Assembly: GCA_049976245.1 (NCBI GenBank)
Contig: JBMFIQ010000008.1
Location: 1 to 64,000 of the forward strand
Direction of reading: 5' to 3'
Length of the DNA stretch: 64,000 bases
From: Microbacter sp049976245
GTDB lineage: Bacteria > Bacteroidota > Bacteroidia > Bacteroidales > Paludibacteraceae
In this document: in pieces, positions 26,380 to 34,961 of the stretch
How the letters are laid out: every line of letters begins with the position of its first letter
Position numbering within the stretch: position 1 is the first letter of the stretch
Notes under the pieces: model-generated
The model's database searches: none
What the model was told of the DNA's origin: nothing
Seen by the model: only the letters and a program-made list of their open reading frames with translations
Translations under genes and position numbers: made by a program

Positions 26380-26422
26380 CATGGTTGAAAATAGCCGTTT
26401 TATTTAGTTATTTTCAACCATG
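26380..26422 (-). repeat. 14-bp perfect inverted repeat between hemB and hemL
   Basis: CATGGTTGAAAATA and TATTTTCAACCATG are perfect complements around a 15-base spacer, 23 bases after the hemB stop. There is no T-tract on the minus strand. It could be a factor-independent processing or termination hairpin, or a protein-binding site. The rest of the 26174-26444 gap shows nothing more. Confidence 0.6.
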
Positions 26423-26444
26423 ACAAGGAAAAGAAGGTTTTTCC

Positions 26445-27425
26445 TTATTTTCGATTTAACACTTTAGCGGCGTCTTTAGCAAAATAGGTGATGATAATGT
26501 CGGCGCCAGCTCTTTTAATGGAGGTAAGCACCTCCATCATGATTCGTTCTTCATCAATCCAACCGTTGGCGGCAGCGGCTTTGATCATGGCAAATTCGCC
26601 GCTGACATTATAAGCTACCAAAGGCATGTTAAAAGTCATTTTGGCGCGATGAATGATGTCCAGAAAACTTAAAGCCGGCTTGACCATGACCATGTCAGCC
26701 CCCTCTTCAATATCCAAGGCAATTTCACGCATGGCTTCGTCGCTGTTGGCCGGATTCATTTGATAACTTTTCCGATCGCCAAACTTCGGTGCTGATTCGG
26801 CTGCTTCACGGAAAGGTCCATAAAATGCCGAAGCAAATTTTGCAGCATACGACAGAATGGGCACGTTGAAAAATCCGTGGTCGTCCAGTTCTTTTCGAAT
26901 GCGTTGAATGCGCCCGTCCATCATATCGCTCGGAGCAATCACATCAGCTCCTGCCTGCGCTAACGAAAGCGATTGGTTGGCTAAAATTTCCAAGGTAGAA
27001 TCGTTGTCCACTTCTCCGTTGATGACGATCCCGCAATGTCCGTGTGTGGTGTATTCGCAGTTGCAAACGTCAACAAAAATCAACAGTTCTTTACCAAAAT
27101 TTTTTCGTAATGCTCGGATGGCTCGTTGAACAATGCCGTCGGGTTCGCTTGCAACAGCCGCAAATTCATCTTTATGATCGGGAATACCAAATAGCAGAAC
27201 GGATTTAATGCCGTTATCCAATAAATCGCGGCACTCTTCAACCAACATGTCAACGGATAATTGATAATTTCCGGGCATGGAATTGATGGGATTTTTTACT
27301 TTTTCACCAGGACAAACAAATAACGGCATGATGAAATCATTGACACTAAGGCTTGTTTCGGTGACTAAATTGCGCATGATTGGATTCATGCGCAATCTTC
27401 TTAATCGTGTTTGAGGAAATGACAT
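26445..27425 (-). CDS. hemB: Porphobilinogen synthase (5-aminolevulinate dehydratase)
   Basis: Condenses two 5-aminolevulinates to porphobilinogen. It has 326 residues. The cysteine-rich metal site DVCNCEYTTHGHCG marks the zinc-dependent class. Active-site lysines are in SYAAKFASAFYGPF and MVMVKPALSFLD, the latter being the Schiff-base lysine. It starts three bases before the end of hemD and is probably co-transcribed with hemA, hemC and hemD. Confidence 0.95.
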   Translation of the reverse strand: MSFPQTRLRRLRMNPIMRNLVTETSLSVNDFIMPLFVCPGEKVKNPINSMPGNYQLSVDMLVEECRDLLDNGIKSVLLFGIPDHKDEFAAVASEPDGIVQRAIRALRKNFGKELLIFVDVCNCEYTTHGHCGIVINGEVDNDSTLEILANQSLSLAQAGADVIAPSDMMDGRIQRIRKELDDHGFFNVPILSYAAKFASAFYGPFREAAESAPKFGDRKSYQMNPANSDEAMREIALDIEEGADMVMVKPALSFLDIIHRAKMTFNMPLVAYNVSGEFAMIKAAAANGWIDEERIMMEVLTSIKRAGADIIITYFAKDAAKVLNRK

Positions 27426-27428
27426 ATC

Positions 27429-28211
27429 TTACTGTTTTAAATGTGTTGATAAATATTGCGTTATTTCGTTAACAAATAAACTTTTATCAGGAGTTGAAGC
27501 AATGAGGTCGGGAATAATTCCATATGAAATGGCTTTATCGGCGGTTGTTTTGCCAATGCAGGCAATGTGTAATGCATGGCCAATGTTTTCCCGCTCTAAA
27601 CATTGCATGAATCGTTCAACGGCTGATGGGCTTGTAAAGGTAATTAAATCGTAGCGATTTTCTGTAATCAGCATACTAATTTTTTTTGAATCACATCGAG
27701 TAGGGGTTGTTTGATACACATCAACTCTGCTCACCAAACGCTCCTTGTCGGATGATAATCCATTGAGAAGCGTGTCGGGAGCCAATGTTCCCAACACAAG
27801 CAAAACAACTCCTTTCAATTCTTTCAATTGGAGTAGTTCGTTCAGAAACTCCGTGCTGGTGTTGCTTTTGCTGACGTAAATTTTTTCGTTGGTTCGTTTT
27901 TTCAAAGCGTTGGCAGTGGCTTTCCCGATCACATAATATTGAACATCGGAACGAATCAGTTGGTTGTAGTGATGTTGATTGGCATAATCGAAAAACGCTT
28001 CTACTCCGTTTTTACTGGTGAAAATAATGTGCTGAACTTGATTCAATGTTTGAAACGTTTTTATTTTCAATAAATTATTCGGAGTTGCCGTTATTTGAAT
28101 CATCGGGAAGGCTACGACATTGGCTCCCCGTTTGAGTAATTGATCGATCAACACATCGTCATCATCGACGGGATGTGTTGTGATAATGATTTTATTGACA
28201 AGCGGTAACAT
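27429..28211 (-). CDS. hemD: Uroporphyrinogen-III synthase
   Basis: Cyclises hydroxymethylbilane with inversion of ring D. HemD proteins diverge strongly, so the call rests partly on position between hemC and hemB. Supporting blocks are IIFTSKNGVEAFF, YYVIGKATANALKK, ITFTSPSAVERF and ACIGKTTADKAISYG. From ATG 28211 it has 260 residues. The one-base TGATG overlap with hemC favours this ATG over a TTG one codon earlier. Confidence 0.88.
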   Translation of the reverse strand: MLPLVNKIIITTHPVDDDDVLIDQLLKRGANVVAFPMIQITATPNNLLKIKTFQTLNQVQHIIFTSKNGVEAFFDYANQHHYNQLIRSDVQYYVIGKATANALKKRTNEKIYVSKSNTSTEFLNELLQLKELKGVVLLVLGTLAPDTLLNGLSSDKERLVSRVDVYQTTPTRCDSKKISMLITENRYDLITFTSPSAVERFMQCLERENIGHALHIACIGKTTADKAISYGIIPDLIASTPDKSLFVNEITQYLSTHLKQ

Positions 28212-29134
28212 CAATTTTTTAGGCTGATTCCTGATTGTTCTGCAAGTTGAATGATGGTTAAAGCAGCTTCGATGCCTAAAGTTTTGGCTTCATCCAAGTC
28301 CGCTTGACGGGCAATGCGAACCATTTTCCCCGAATGATGATCGCCGGCCATGGCTTCCATGTGAATCATTTGTTGGTCAATGAATGCATAAGCAGCTAAC
28401 GGAAATTTGCACCCGCCTCCAATGGTTTCCATGTAGCTTCGTTCGGCAATAACGGTTTTTTCTGTTTCCACATCGTGAATGGATCGTACAATTTCGTACG
28501 TTTCAACATCATCTCTTCGGCACTCAATGGCCAAGGCTCCCTGTCCAATGGCCGGAATGCAGATTTCAACAGGCAGTATCGTTTCTTCGGGAATGGTCAT
28601 TCCAATGCGTTGAAGTCCTGCTGCTGCCATGACAATGGCATCGTATTGTCCTTCGTGTAATTTGCGCAAACGGGTGTCAATGTTTCCGCGAAGATCTTTG
28701 AATAGGGCTTCCGGTCTGATTTGCCGAAGTTGAACCATGCGTCGAGGACTTCCCGTTCCAATGACGAGATGGGCAGGTAATTGATCCATCCGAACGCAAT
28801 TTGCATCGTTCCAAAGCATCACATCCCGCGGATCTTCCCGTTTTGGGAAAGCAGCTAAAATCAATGAATCAGGTTGTTGACTTGGGACGTCTTTGAGGCT
28901 GTGAACGGCAAAGTCGGCTCTTCCTTCGAGCAAAGCATCTTCCAGTTCTTTCACAAAAACGCCCGTTCCTCCAAACGTTGTTAGCGGTTGTGACACGTGT
29001 CGATCGCCATGCGTGGAAAATTTTACAATTTCGAAGGTAATGTCAGGATGCAGTTTTTCAAGTTTTCGCACCGTTTGTTCGGTTTGTGTATAAGCCAACA
29101 AACTGGGACGGGTTGCAACAATCAGCTTTTTCAT
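28211..29134 (-). CDS. hemC: Hydroxymethylbilane synthase (porphobilinogen deaminase)
   Basis: Polymerises four porphobilinogens into hydroxymethylbilane. The 307 residues begin MKKLIVATRPSLLAY; the 23-residue extension to 29203 is not family sequence. HSLKDVPSQQP carries the catalytic Asp and GGGCKFPLAAYA the cysteine that anchors the dipyrromethane cofactor. GTGSPRRMVQLRQIRP is also typical. It lies about 115 bases after hemA and is joined to hemD by overlap. Confidence 0.94.
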   Translation of the reverse strand: MKKLIVATRPSLLAYTQTEQTVRKLEKLHPDITFEIVKFSTHGDRHVSQPLTTFGGTGVFVKELEDALLEGRADFAVHSLKDVPSQQPDSLILAAFPKREDPRDVMLWNDANCVRMDQLPAHLVIGTGSPRRMVQLRQIRPEALFKDLRGNIDTRLRKLHEGQYDAIVMAAAGLQRIGMTIPEETILPVEICIPAIGQGALAIECRRDDVETYEIVRSIHDVETEKTVIAERSYMETIGGGCKFPLAAYAFIDQQMIHMEAMAGDHHSGKMVRIARQADLDEAKTLGIEAALTIIQLAEQSGISLKN

Positions 29135-29248
29135 CTGTTTCTGTTTTGTTTTTGATGGGTCACATTGCCTGTTGGTGAATGCCGGAGAATTGAGATCAAG
29201 CATTGTGGGCTATTTGTCAATTTTTTTAAGCCTGCTTGTTGCATGTGT

Positions 29249-30547
29249 TTATTTGCTCATACGTTGCATCTCATCCTGTATCACGGTATCAACCGTCAAG
29301 GTATTTTTTAATGTTTCCACCAGCTTGATCATCTCTTCTTTTGAGGTGATGTTTTTCAAATTTCTCATAATCACTTTGATCAACTTGTCGGCATAGGCGT
29401 GCATCATTTCCTGAATGAATTGTTGCTGGTCGTCCGACATGGTTCCCATCATGGGTTTGTATTGAGCTAACGTGCTTGTGGTCAAGATGTCCAATTTTCC
29501 TTTGATTTCGTGCATGATGGGCAAAATGATCTGGGTGTAGTACCAATCATAATAATCTTCGGAAACCTCAGAAATGATTTTTTCGGCATGTTCAATGGCA
29601 TGTTGACGTTTTGATAAGTTTAAGTCAATCATGTTGTTGATGTCGTCAATGGAATAGACAATGCAATTTTCAATCTGATTGATTTGTGGATCAATGTTTC
29701 TTGGAATGGACAAATCGATAAATAATTTTGTTCGATTTGGATGTTGTTGCATGATGTTGTTCACCTCGGGATAACCGACCGTGAAATGATCTGCCGATGT
29801 GGAAACAATGATAACCTCATTTTGCAACATGGCCTCAAATCGTTGATTGAACGGAATGGTTATCCCGTTAAATTGCGTCGCTAGTTCTTCAGCTTTTGAT
29901 TCGGATCGGTTGGCAATGGTTATTTTGCAACTGTTCAATTCCGTAAGGTTTGCCGCTGTCAATCCTCCCATTTTTCCTGCTCCCACCAACAATACATTGA
30001 ACGTGTTTTTCTGATTAAATACTTTTTTGATGAGTTCCGTGGCCAATGTTGCAACGGAGGTGGTGCCTTTCCCGATTTCGGTTTCGGTACGAATGCGCTT
30101 TCCGGTGTTAATGGCACTTTGAAACACTTTATTTAAATAACTGTCAGTGGCATTCAGTCGTTTGGCTTCGTTGTAGGCATCGCGTACTTGTCCTTGAATT
30201 TGATATTCACCAACCACCATTGAGTCAATGCCCGAAATGACTTTGAAAAGATGCGTAACGGCTAATTGACAATTTTTTTGATACAAAAAAGGTCTTAAAG
30301 TTGATTCGTCCATTCGATGAAAAGAGCTTAAAAATTGAATGATTTCATCGAACCCTTTTTTAACGTTTTCAACCGATGCATACACTTCAACTCGATTGCA
30401 TGTTGATAAAATGACGCTTCCATGAATGGATGAGCAGGCAGAAAGTTGTTGATAAGCTGTTTCCAATTTTTCAACGGGAAAATAAAATCGTTCTCTGATG
30501 TCAACGTCGGCTGTTTTATGATTTAATCCTACGATTATTAAATGCAT
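29249..30547 (-). CDS. hemA: Glutamyl-tRNA reductase
   Basis: The first committed step of the C5 tetrapyrrole route, making glutamate-1-semialdehyde from Glu-tRNA with NADPH. It has 432 residues. GLNHKTADVDIRERF and STCNRVEVYA hold the substrate loop and catalytic cysteine. GAGKMGGLTAANL is the Rossmann nucleotide site, and the C-terminal third is the helical dimerisation domain. It is the head of the hem block; the enzymes after coproporphyrinogen are not in this window. The 30548-30956 gap upstream holds one possible promoter and no gene. Confidence 0.95.
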   Translation of the reverse strand: MHLIIVGLNHKTADVDIRERFYFPVEKLETAYQQLSACSSIHGSVILSTCNRVEVYASVENVKKGFDEIIQFLSSFHRMDESTLRPFLYQKNCQLAVTHLFKVISGIDSMVVGEYQIQGQVRDAYNEAKRLNATDSYLNKVFQSAINTGKRIRTETEIGKGTTSVATLATELIKKVFNQKNTFNVLLVGAGKMGGLTAANLTELNSCKITIANRSESKAEELATQFNGITIPFNQRFEAMLQNEVIIVSTSADHFTVGYPEVNNIMQQHPNRTKLFIDLSIPRNIDPQINQIENCIVYSIDDINNMIDLNLSKRQHAIEHAEKIISEVSEDYYDWYYTQIILPIMHEIKGKLDILTTSTLAQYKPMMGTMSDDQQQFIQEMMHAYADKLIKVIMRNLKNITSKEEMIKLVETLKNTLTVDTVIQDEMQRMSK

Positions 30548-30737
30548 ATTTTTGCGTAATTATTTTCAAGAATAAGATGTTGAGCGCCTTGATTGTTTCC
30601 TGCAAAGCACACTCAAAGGCATGTATCAACGTTGTGTTGTTGCTGTGTAAAATTTCTCAATACATTAAAATTCTGTGTTTTATGTTGTATTTTAATGCAA
30701 TGAATCCATGCGATAAATGGTTGAGCTATGATGATTT

Positions 30738-30745
30738 CAAAGGTA
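30738..30745 (-). promoter_or_regulatory. Possible -7 box for hemA
   Basis: The minus strand reads TACCTTTG, an exact TAnnTTTG, but there is no -33 TTG and the leader would be about 185 bases. Apart from this, the 30548-30956 gap shows no ORF or structure I would support. Confidence 0.3.
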
Positions 30746-30956
30746 AAATATTTTTTTTAGATCCCATATGATGAAATTTTTGTTCCTCCCATGCATTTTA
30801 ATGTAAAGATGGATCAAAGCAATTGGACATTTTAATAAGGTTGGGAATTTTTGTTGATGAGTTAAAAAAATAAATCAATTCTATGCTTGTGTTTTACAAA
30901 AAAATTATTGATCTTTGAAGGTTGTATTTGGATCAATCATTTAACTTTTACATTCA

Positions 30957-31643
30957 ATGAAGCTGCGTTTGTTTCTGCTTTTTGCCCTTGTGAGTCAAAT
31001 GTTTGTATCAGCACATCCGCTCATTCCTTATTATAAACAGGGAACCACTCCGTTAGGATTTGAGCAGGAAATCAACGAATTTATAAAGTCCGATTCGGTT
31101 CAAAAACCTCCTACCGGAGCTACATTGTTTGTCGGAAGTTCTTCCATCCGTTTGTGGCATGGATTGCCTGACGATTTCAAAGGGCACGCCGTGATACAGC
31201 GAGGGTTTGGAGGCTCCAACATGCAAGCGTTAAATTGTTATATTCACAATCTTGTTTTTCCTTACAAACCTTCTGTTATAATCGTTTATGAAGGCGACAA
31301 CGATTTGGCTGAAGGAGTGACTCCGGCATCTTTTATTGCTCAGTGTGATTCATTTATTCGGATGGTGCACCAAAAACTTCCTCAAACAACAATTTATTTT
31401 CTTTCCATAAAGCCTTCGATAGCCCGCGAAAAACTAATTCCAATTCAAGACTCCTTGAATGGTCTTCTTCAGCGGCATTTAAAGACAATTCATCACGTCG
31501 GCTTTATTGATGTCAGTCGTCCGATGTTCGACAAAACCGGACATTTGCGCACGGATCTTTTTGGTCCGGACGGCTTGCACATGAATCGAAAAGGTTATTT
31601 GTTGTGGATTGCCGTCATTAAAAAATCGCTTGGTTGGAAATGA
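30957..31643 (+). CDS. Exported SGNH/GDSL-family hydrolase
   Basis: 228 residues with a signal peptide (cleavage after about FVSAHP). ATLFVGSSSIRLW holds the block I serine, GFGGSNMQAL the glycine block, YEGDNDLAEG the Asn block and DGLHMNRKGY the C-terminal Asp-x-x-His. This is the SGNH fold of platelet-activating-factor acetylhydrolase-like proteins. The substrate is unknown. It is followed at 31727 by leader copy 4 and a lipoprotein esterase, so two exported esterases lie side by side. Confidence 0.8.
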   Translation: MKLRLFLLFALVSQMFVSAHPLIPYYKQGTTPLGFEQEINEFIKSDSVQKPPTGATLFVGSSSIRLWHGLPDDFKGHAVIQRGFGGSNMQALNCYIHNLVFPYKPSVIIVYEGDNDLAEGVTPASFIAQCDSFIRMVHQKLPQTTIYFLSIKPSIAREKLIPIQDSLNGLLQRHLKTIHHVGFIDVSRPMFDKTGHLRTDLFGPDGLHMNRKGYLLWIAVIKKSLGWK

Positions 31644-31726
31644 GCTTTGTTTACTTTGACTTGCAGAGTAAATTCAAACAATTTTTCAACAACATTGTTT
31701 ATTAATTTATTTAATGTTAATTAATT

Positions 31727-31823
31727 ATGAAACGAGCCATAATAACAGCTTATGCTCAAGCGTATGACTATTTTGGCGAGTTCCATACACTCATAGTGTT
31801 AAATAAACAAAAAAAGACGTATG
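31727..31823 (+). repeat. Interspersed leader element, copy 4, before the lipoprotein esterase
   Basis: 97 nt from ATGAAACGAGCC to GACGTATG, whose ATG starts the esterase gene. Together with copy 5 it forms a subtype with TATTTTGGCGAG (one extra T) and TATGCTCAAGCGTA, where TATGC and GCGTA can pair (one G-U) around TCAA. The extra T shifts the internal frame, which here stays open past the element. Confidence 0.9.
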
Positions 31824-33458
31824 AAAAAATTTCTGTTTCTTGCTTTTAGTGTCTGCCTGATGATCTATTCGTGTTCATCGCAGCAAAAAAGTGATCAAAT
31901 GCTCAAGGTAACTATTGCCGATGGAGTTTTGCAGGGGATGAAAGACAGTGTGACAGGTGTGTATCAATTTTTAGGTATTCCTTTTGCTAAACCTCCTGTG
32001 GGCAATCTTCGATGGAAAGCTCCGCAACCTGTCAATCATTGGAAAGGTATTCGAAAAGCTGATCATTTTGGTCCCAGACCGATGCAGCCCGGCATTTTTA
32101 GCGATATGCATTTTCGTTCCGATTCTATGAGTGAAGATTGTCTCTATTTGAATGTGTGGACTCCCGCGCAACGCAATGTCAAGGGATTGCCTGTGTTGCT
32201 CTATTTTTATGGCGGTGGTTTTATTGCCGGAAGTAGTGATGAACCGCGTTATGATGGAGCAAGTTTGGCCAAAAAAGGCATAGTGGTGGTAACAGCCAAT
32301 TATCGTTTGAATGTTTTTGGTTTCTTCGCTAGTCCGGAATTGAGCGCTGAAGCTCCTTATAAAGCTTCGGGAAATTACGGGTTGCTCGATCAGCAAGCTG
32401 CTTTGAAATGGGTTCATCAAAACATTGCCGCATTTGGCGGCGATCCGCAGAAAATTACCATTGGCGGTGAGTCGGCAGGTTCCATTTCCGTGAGTGAACA
32501 AATGGCTTCTCCTCTGTCCAAAGGATTGATAGCCGGTGCCATTGGCGAAAGCGGAGCCGCTTTTTATCCCACCATGGCTCCTGTGTCATTGTCGGATGCC
32601 GAAAAGGTGGGTGAAACATTTGCTCATCAAATTGGTTATTCTTCCTTAAAAGCGTTACGCTCTCTCACTGCTCATCAATTGCTTAACTTGTACGTACAAT
32701 CAAACTATTTTAATTTTCCTGCTTGTATTGATGGTTATTTCCTTCCAAAATCCATGTCGGATATTTATCGGGCAAAAGAACAGGCTCAAGTTCCTTTGCT
32801 GGTTGGTTGGAATTCTGCTGAAATGCCTGCCGTTGCTTTTATGGAGGGAAAATCATTTTCACCTCAAAACTTTATTGCTCAGGTCAAAAAGGCTTTCCCA
32901 AAAGATTACAATCAAGTGTTGAAGGCGTATCCTCACGCCAATGCCATCGAAGTGGAACATTCGGCTACCGATTTGGCTTCAGATCGATTTATTGTCTTCA
33001 GCACATGGAAATGGTTTGATTTGCAACGAAACAACAGCAACCAATCGGTTTACCGTTATTTGTTTGATAATACTCGACCTCCATTGGTCAATGCGACCTC
33101 AGGGTCAGCAAACGGTCAAACAAAGAAAAGTGGGAAACAAAATCACTTGCCACAGCCCATTGGTGCTGCTCATTCGCAAGAAATCGAGTATTGTCTTGGG
33201 AATCTTTATCTTACTCCGTGGTATGCATGGCGAAAACAGGATTACGCTGTTTCCGACACCATGTCAAACTATTTTGCGAATTTCATCAAAACCGGCAATC
33301 CAAACGGGAAAGCCTTGCCGGATTGGCCTGCCGCTGCTCCGCATATTTCAAATCCTTTTGTGATGTGGATCAAACCAAATTCGAAAGCGATCCGTGCTTC
33401 AAATGATCAACGGTTTTTTGTGTTGGAAAAATTTTTTGACCAGACGCTCACAAAGTGA
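31821..33458 (+). CDS. Type B carboxylesterase, lipoprotein
   Basis: An alpha/beta-hydrolase of the carboxylesterase/para-nitrobenzyl esterase family with 545 residues. The lipobox MIYSCSS indicates lipid anchoring. GVYQFLGIPFAKPPVG and EDCLYLNVWTP are the usual N-terminal signatures. GGESAGSIS holds the nucleophile serine, and the catalytic histidine is likely that of AAHSQEIEYC. The oxyanion block FYGGGFIAGSS is present. The start codon is supplied by leader copy 4. A bidirectional hairpin lies after the stop. Confidence 0.9.
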   Translation: MKKFLFLAFSVCLMIYSCSSQQKSDQMLKVTIADGVLQGMKDSVTGVYQFLGIPFAKPPVGNLRWKAPQPVNHWKGIRKADHFGPRPMQPGIFSDMHFRSDSMSEDCLYLNVWTPAQRNVKGLPVLLYFYGGGFIAGSSDEPRYDGASLAKKGIVVVTANYRLNVFGFFASPELSAEAPYKASGNYGLLDQQAALKWVHQNIAAFGGDPQKITIGGESAGSISVSEQMASPLSKGLIAGAIGESGAAFYPTMAPVSLSDAEKVGETFAHQIGYSSLKALRSLTAHQLLNLYVQSNYFNFPACIDGYFLPKSMSDIYRAKEQAQVPLLVGWNSAEMPAVAFMEGKSFSPQNFIAQVKKAFPKDYNQVLKAYPHANAIEVEHSATDLASDRFIVFSTWKWFDLQRNNSNQSVYRYLFDNTRPPLVNATSGSANGQTKKSGKQNHLPQPIGAAHSQEIEYCLGNLYLTPWYAWRKQDYAVSDTMSNYFANFIKTGNPNGKALPDWPAAAPHISNPFVMWIKPNSKAIRASNDQRFFVLEKFFDQTLTK

Positions 33459-33503
33459 TGTTCATCAATCAACTTGGATAGCGTTAAGTATGTACGTTTA
33501 TTA

Positions 33504-33546
33504 GAGAACGGTTGTAAGAAATTTTACTTTTTTTGCAACCGTTCTC
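33504..33546. terminator. Hairpin between convergent genes
   Basis: GAGAACGGTTG and CAACCGTTCTC are an 11-bp perfect inverted repeat with a 21-base loop containing a T-run. It lies between the esterase (plus) and the DUF354 gene (minus), a natural place for a shared terminator. The tail after the stem is only moderately T-rich. Confidence 0.55.
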
Positions 33547-33656
33547 AATTGATTTTAAATGGAGTTTAAATGCGGTTTAAGAGCCTTTGCAACGCCATTG
33601 AAATTTTTTTATTATACATTGAGTGGAACTGCAAGTTTCTGAAACTGATTTTGAGA

Positions 33657-34763
33657 TTATTTTTGGTTCTCCTCAACAGCCGACATGAAGCGATCGCAGG
33701 CGTTGTTTGCCGATGGATTTGTGGAATAATCTTCAACAAACCATGTCACAAATGAAGCCACATCTATTTTATCGCGTAACATGTTGACTTTCCTTAGTTG
33801 AAACTGTTCCGACAAAGTGTCATCCAGAAGCCAATCTTCAAGTTGTTGTAAAAGCTGTTCAGGATTGTCTGTCTTTATGCCTTTCGTAAGGCGATACGTA
33901 TGTTCCAGTTCTTCCAAAACGCTGATTTTGCCTGCAAAATCACTGAAACGAAGCGATGGAATGCCTAACATGGCAGCTTCAACGGACATGCTTTGACTAT
34001 CGGAAATTAAAAGTTTTGCTCCTGCAAGTAGTTGATGCATTAAAGCAGGATGAAATATTAAATGATGTTGTTGCAACATTTCAGGAAGATCCTTTTCCGA
34101 ATTGATCCAAACATTCAAGCCTTGCTTTTCACAAGACAAAATGACTTTTTGCACCATTTTTGTCGAAAGACCCTGAATACCTTTGTCATGATACGCATTT
34201 AACGCTGAAAGACGGATTAAACAATAAGGCTTTTCTCCAACCAATGATTTGATCATATCAGGATTATATGTGAATTGATTGGGATGCAACGCGGACAATT
34301 TCATGTAGCCGTGATAACCTGCTTTTTTCTTTTCCCAACGCCCGGTTTGACATACAAATGGCGTTAAAATGACATGCGTGAGCGGATAGGTAAGCATGGC
34401 CAACGGTTTGATGACATTGTAATCATCTTCCAGTGTAGTGATGCTTTTGGCCTTTAAAAGTCTTGCCACAATGGGCAACGAAGCATCTGAGCCAATCAAG
34501 AGGTCAGGTTTGAAATGACGTAAAAGAATGAACAGGCGAACAATGCGTTTTGCCAAAGCATGTAGAATCGAGGTTGTATTCTCATTTCTGGCTTCCGGCA
34601 AAATGTTTACATAAGGTAGCTGATCCTCAATCAGTAAATCTTCTAAAATGTCTTTGGATCGAATGACGACCATCACTTGATGCCCTCTTCTTTTCCAACC
34701 ATTGATTGGATTTTTAAAGAAATGATATTGAGACGGATGACTTATATAAACAACTACATTCAT
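33657..34763 (-). CDS. DUF354-family protein, glycosyltransferase-like
   Basis: A 368-residue cytosolic protein resembling the DUF354 family, which shares the GT-B fold of UDP-glycosyltransferases and epimerases. It starts MNVVVYISHPSQYHFFK with the Rossmann-like first strand, then RRGHQVMVVIRSKDIL and LLIGSDASLPIVARLL. ISDSQSMSVEAAMLGIPSLR is the C-terminal donor-binding-like block. Activity and substrate are unknown; a role in surface polysaccharide synthesis is inference. It stands alone between two terminator-like hairpins. Confidence 0.72.
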   Translation of the reverse strand: MNVVVYISHPSQYHFFKNPINGWKRRGHQVMVVIRSKDILEDLLIEDQLPYVNILPEARNENTTSILHALAKRIVRLFILLRHFKPDLLIGSDASLPIVARLLKAKSITTLEDDYNVIKPLAMLTYPLTHVILTPFVCQTGRWEKKKAGYHGYMKLSALHPNQFTYNPDMIKSLVGEKPYCLIRLSALNAYHDKGIQGLSTKMVQKVILSCEKQGLNVWINSEKDLPEMLQQHHLIFHPALMHQLLAGAKLLISDSQSMSVEAAMLGIPSLRFSDFAGKISVLEELEHTYRLTKGIKTDNPEQLLQQLEDWLLDDTLSEQFQLRKVNMLRDKIDVASFVTWFVEDYSTNPSANNACDRFMSAVEENQK

Positions 34764-34930
34764 TCTTTCATGCGTAAAGAATTGATTTTTAAAGGCTGTA
34801 TAAATATCGCAAAATAGGAATTCTATTTTTTTTATAATATTTTTATGGTTTGTTTTACATTCATTGCTGCCGGTTGGTTCATTTTATTTTAAGCATAAAG
34901 GATTGATTCTTAAATTTGATTTCATGCAAG

Positions 34931-34948
34931 AAAGTTGCAGACAACTTT
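34931..34948 (-). terminator. Terminator of the mtaB-tgt transcript
   Basis: AAAGTTG and CAACTTT form a seven-pair stem with a four-base loop, 14 bases after the tgt stop. On the minus strand it is followed by CTTGC, so the U-tract is the TTT in the stem. The stem is palindromic. Confidence 0.55.
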
Positions 34949-34961
34949 AAAACCGGCATGT

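Noticed and set aside
30577..30771. 64-codon plus-strand frame before the SGNH gene
   Set aside because: Cysteine-rich with no family features, in a gap with poor codon character.
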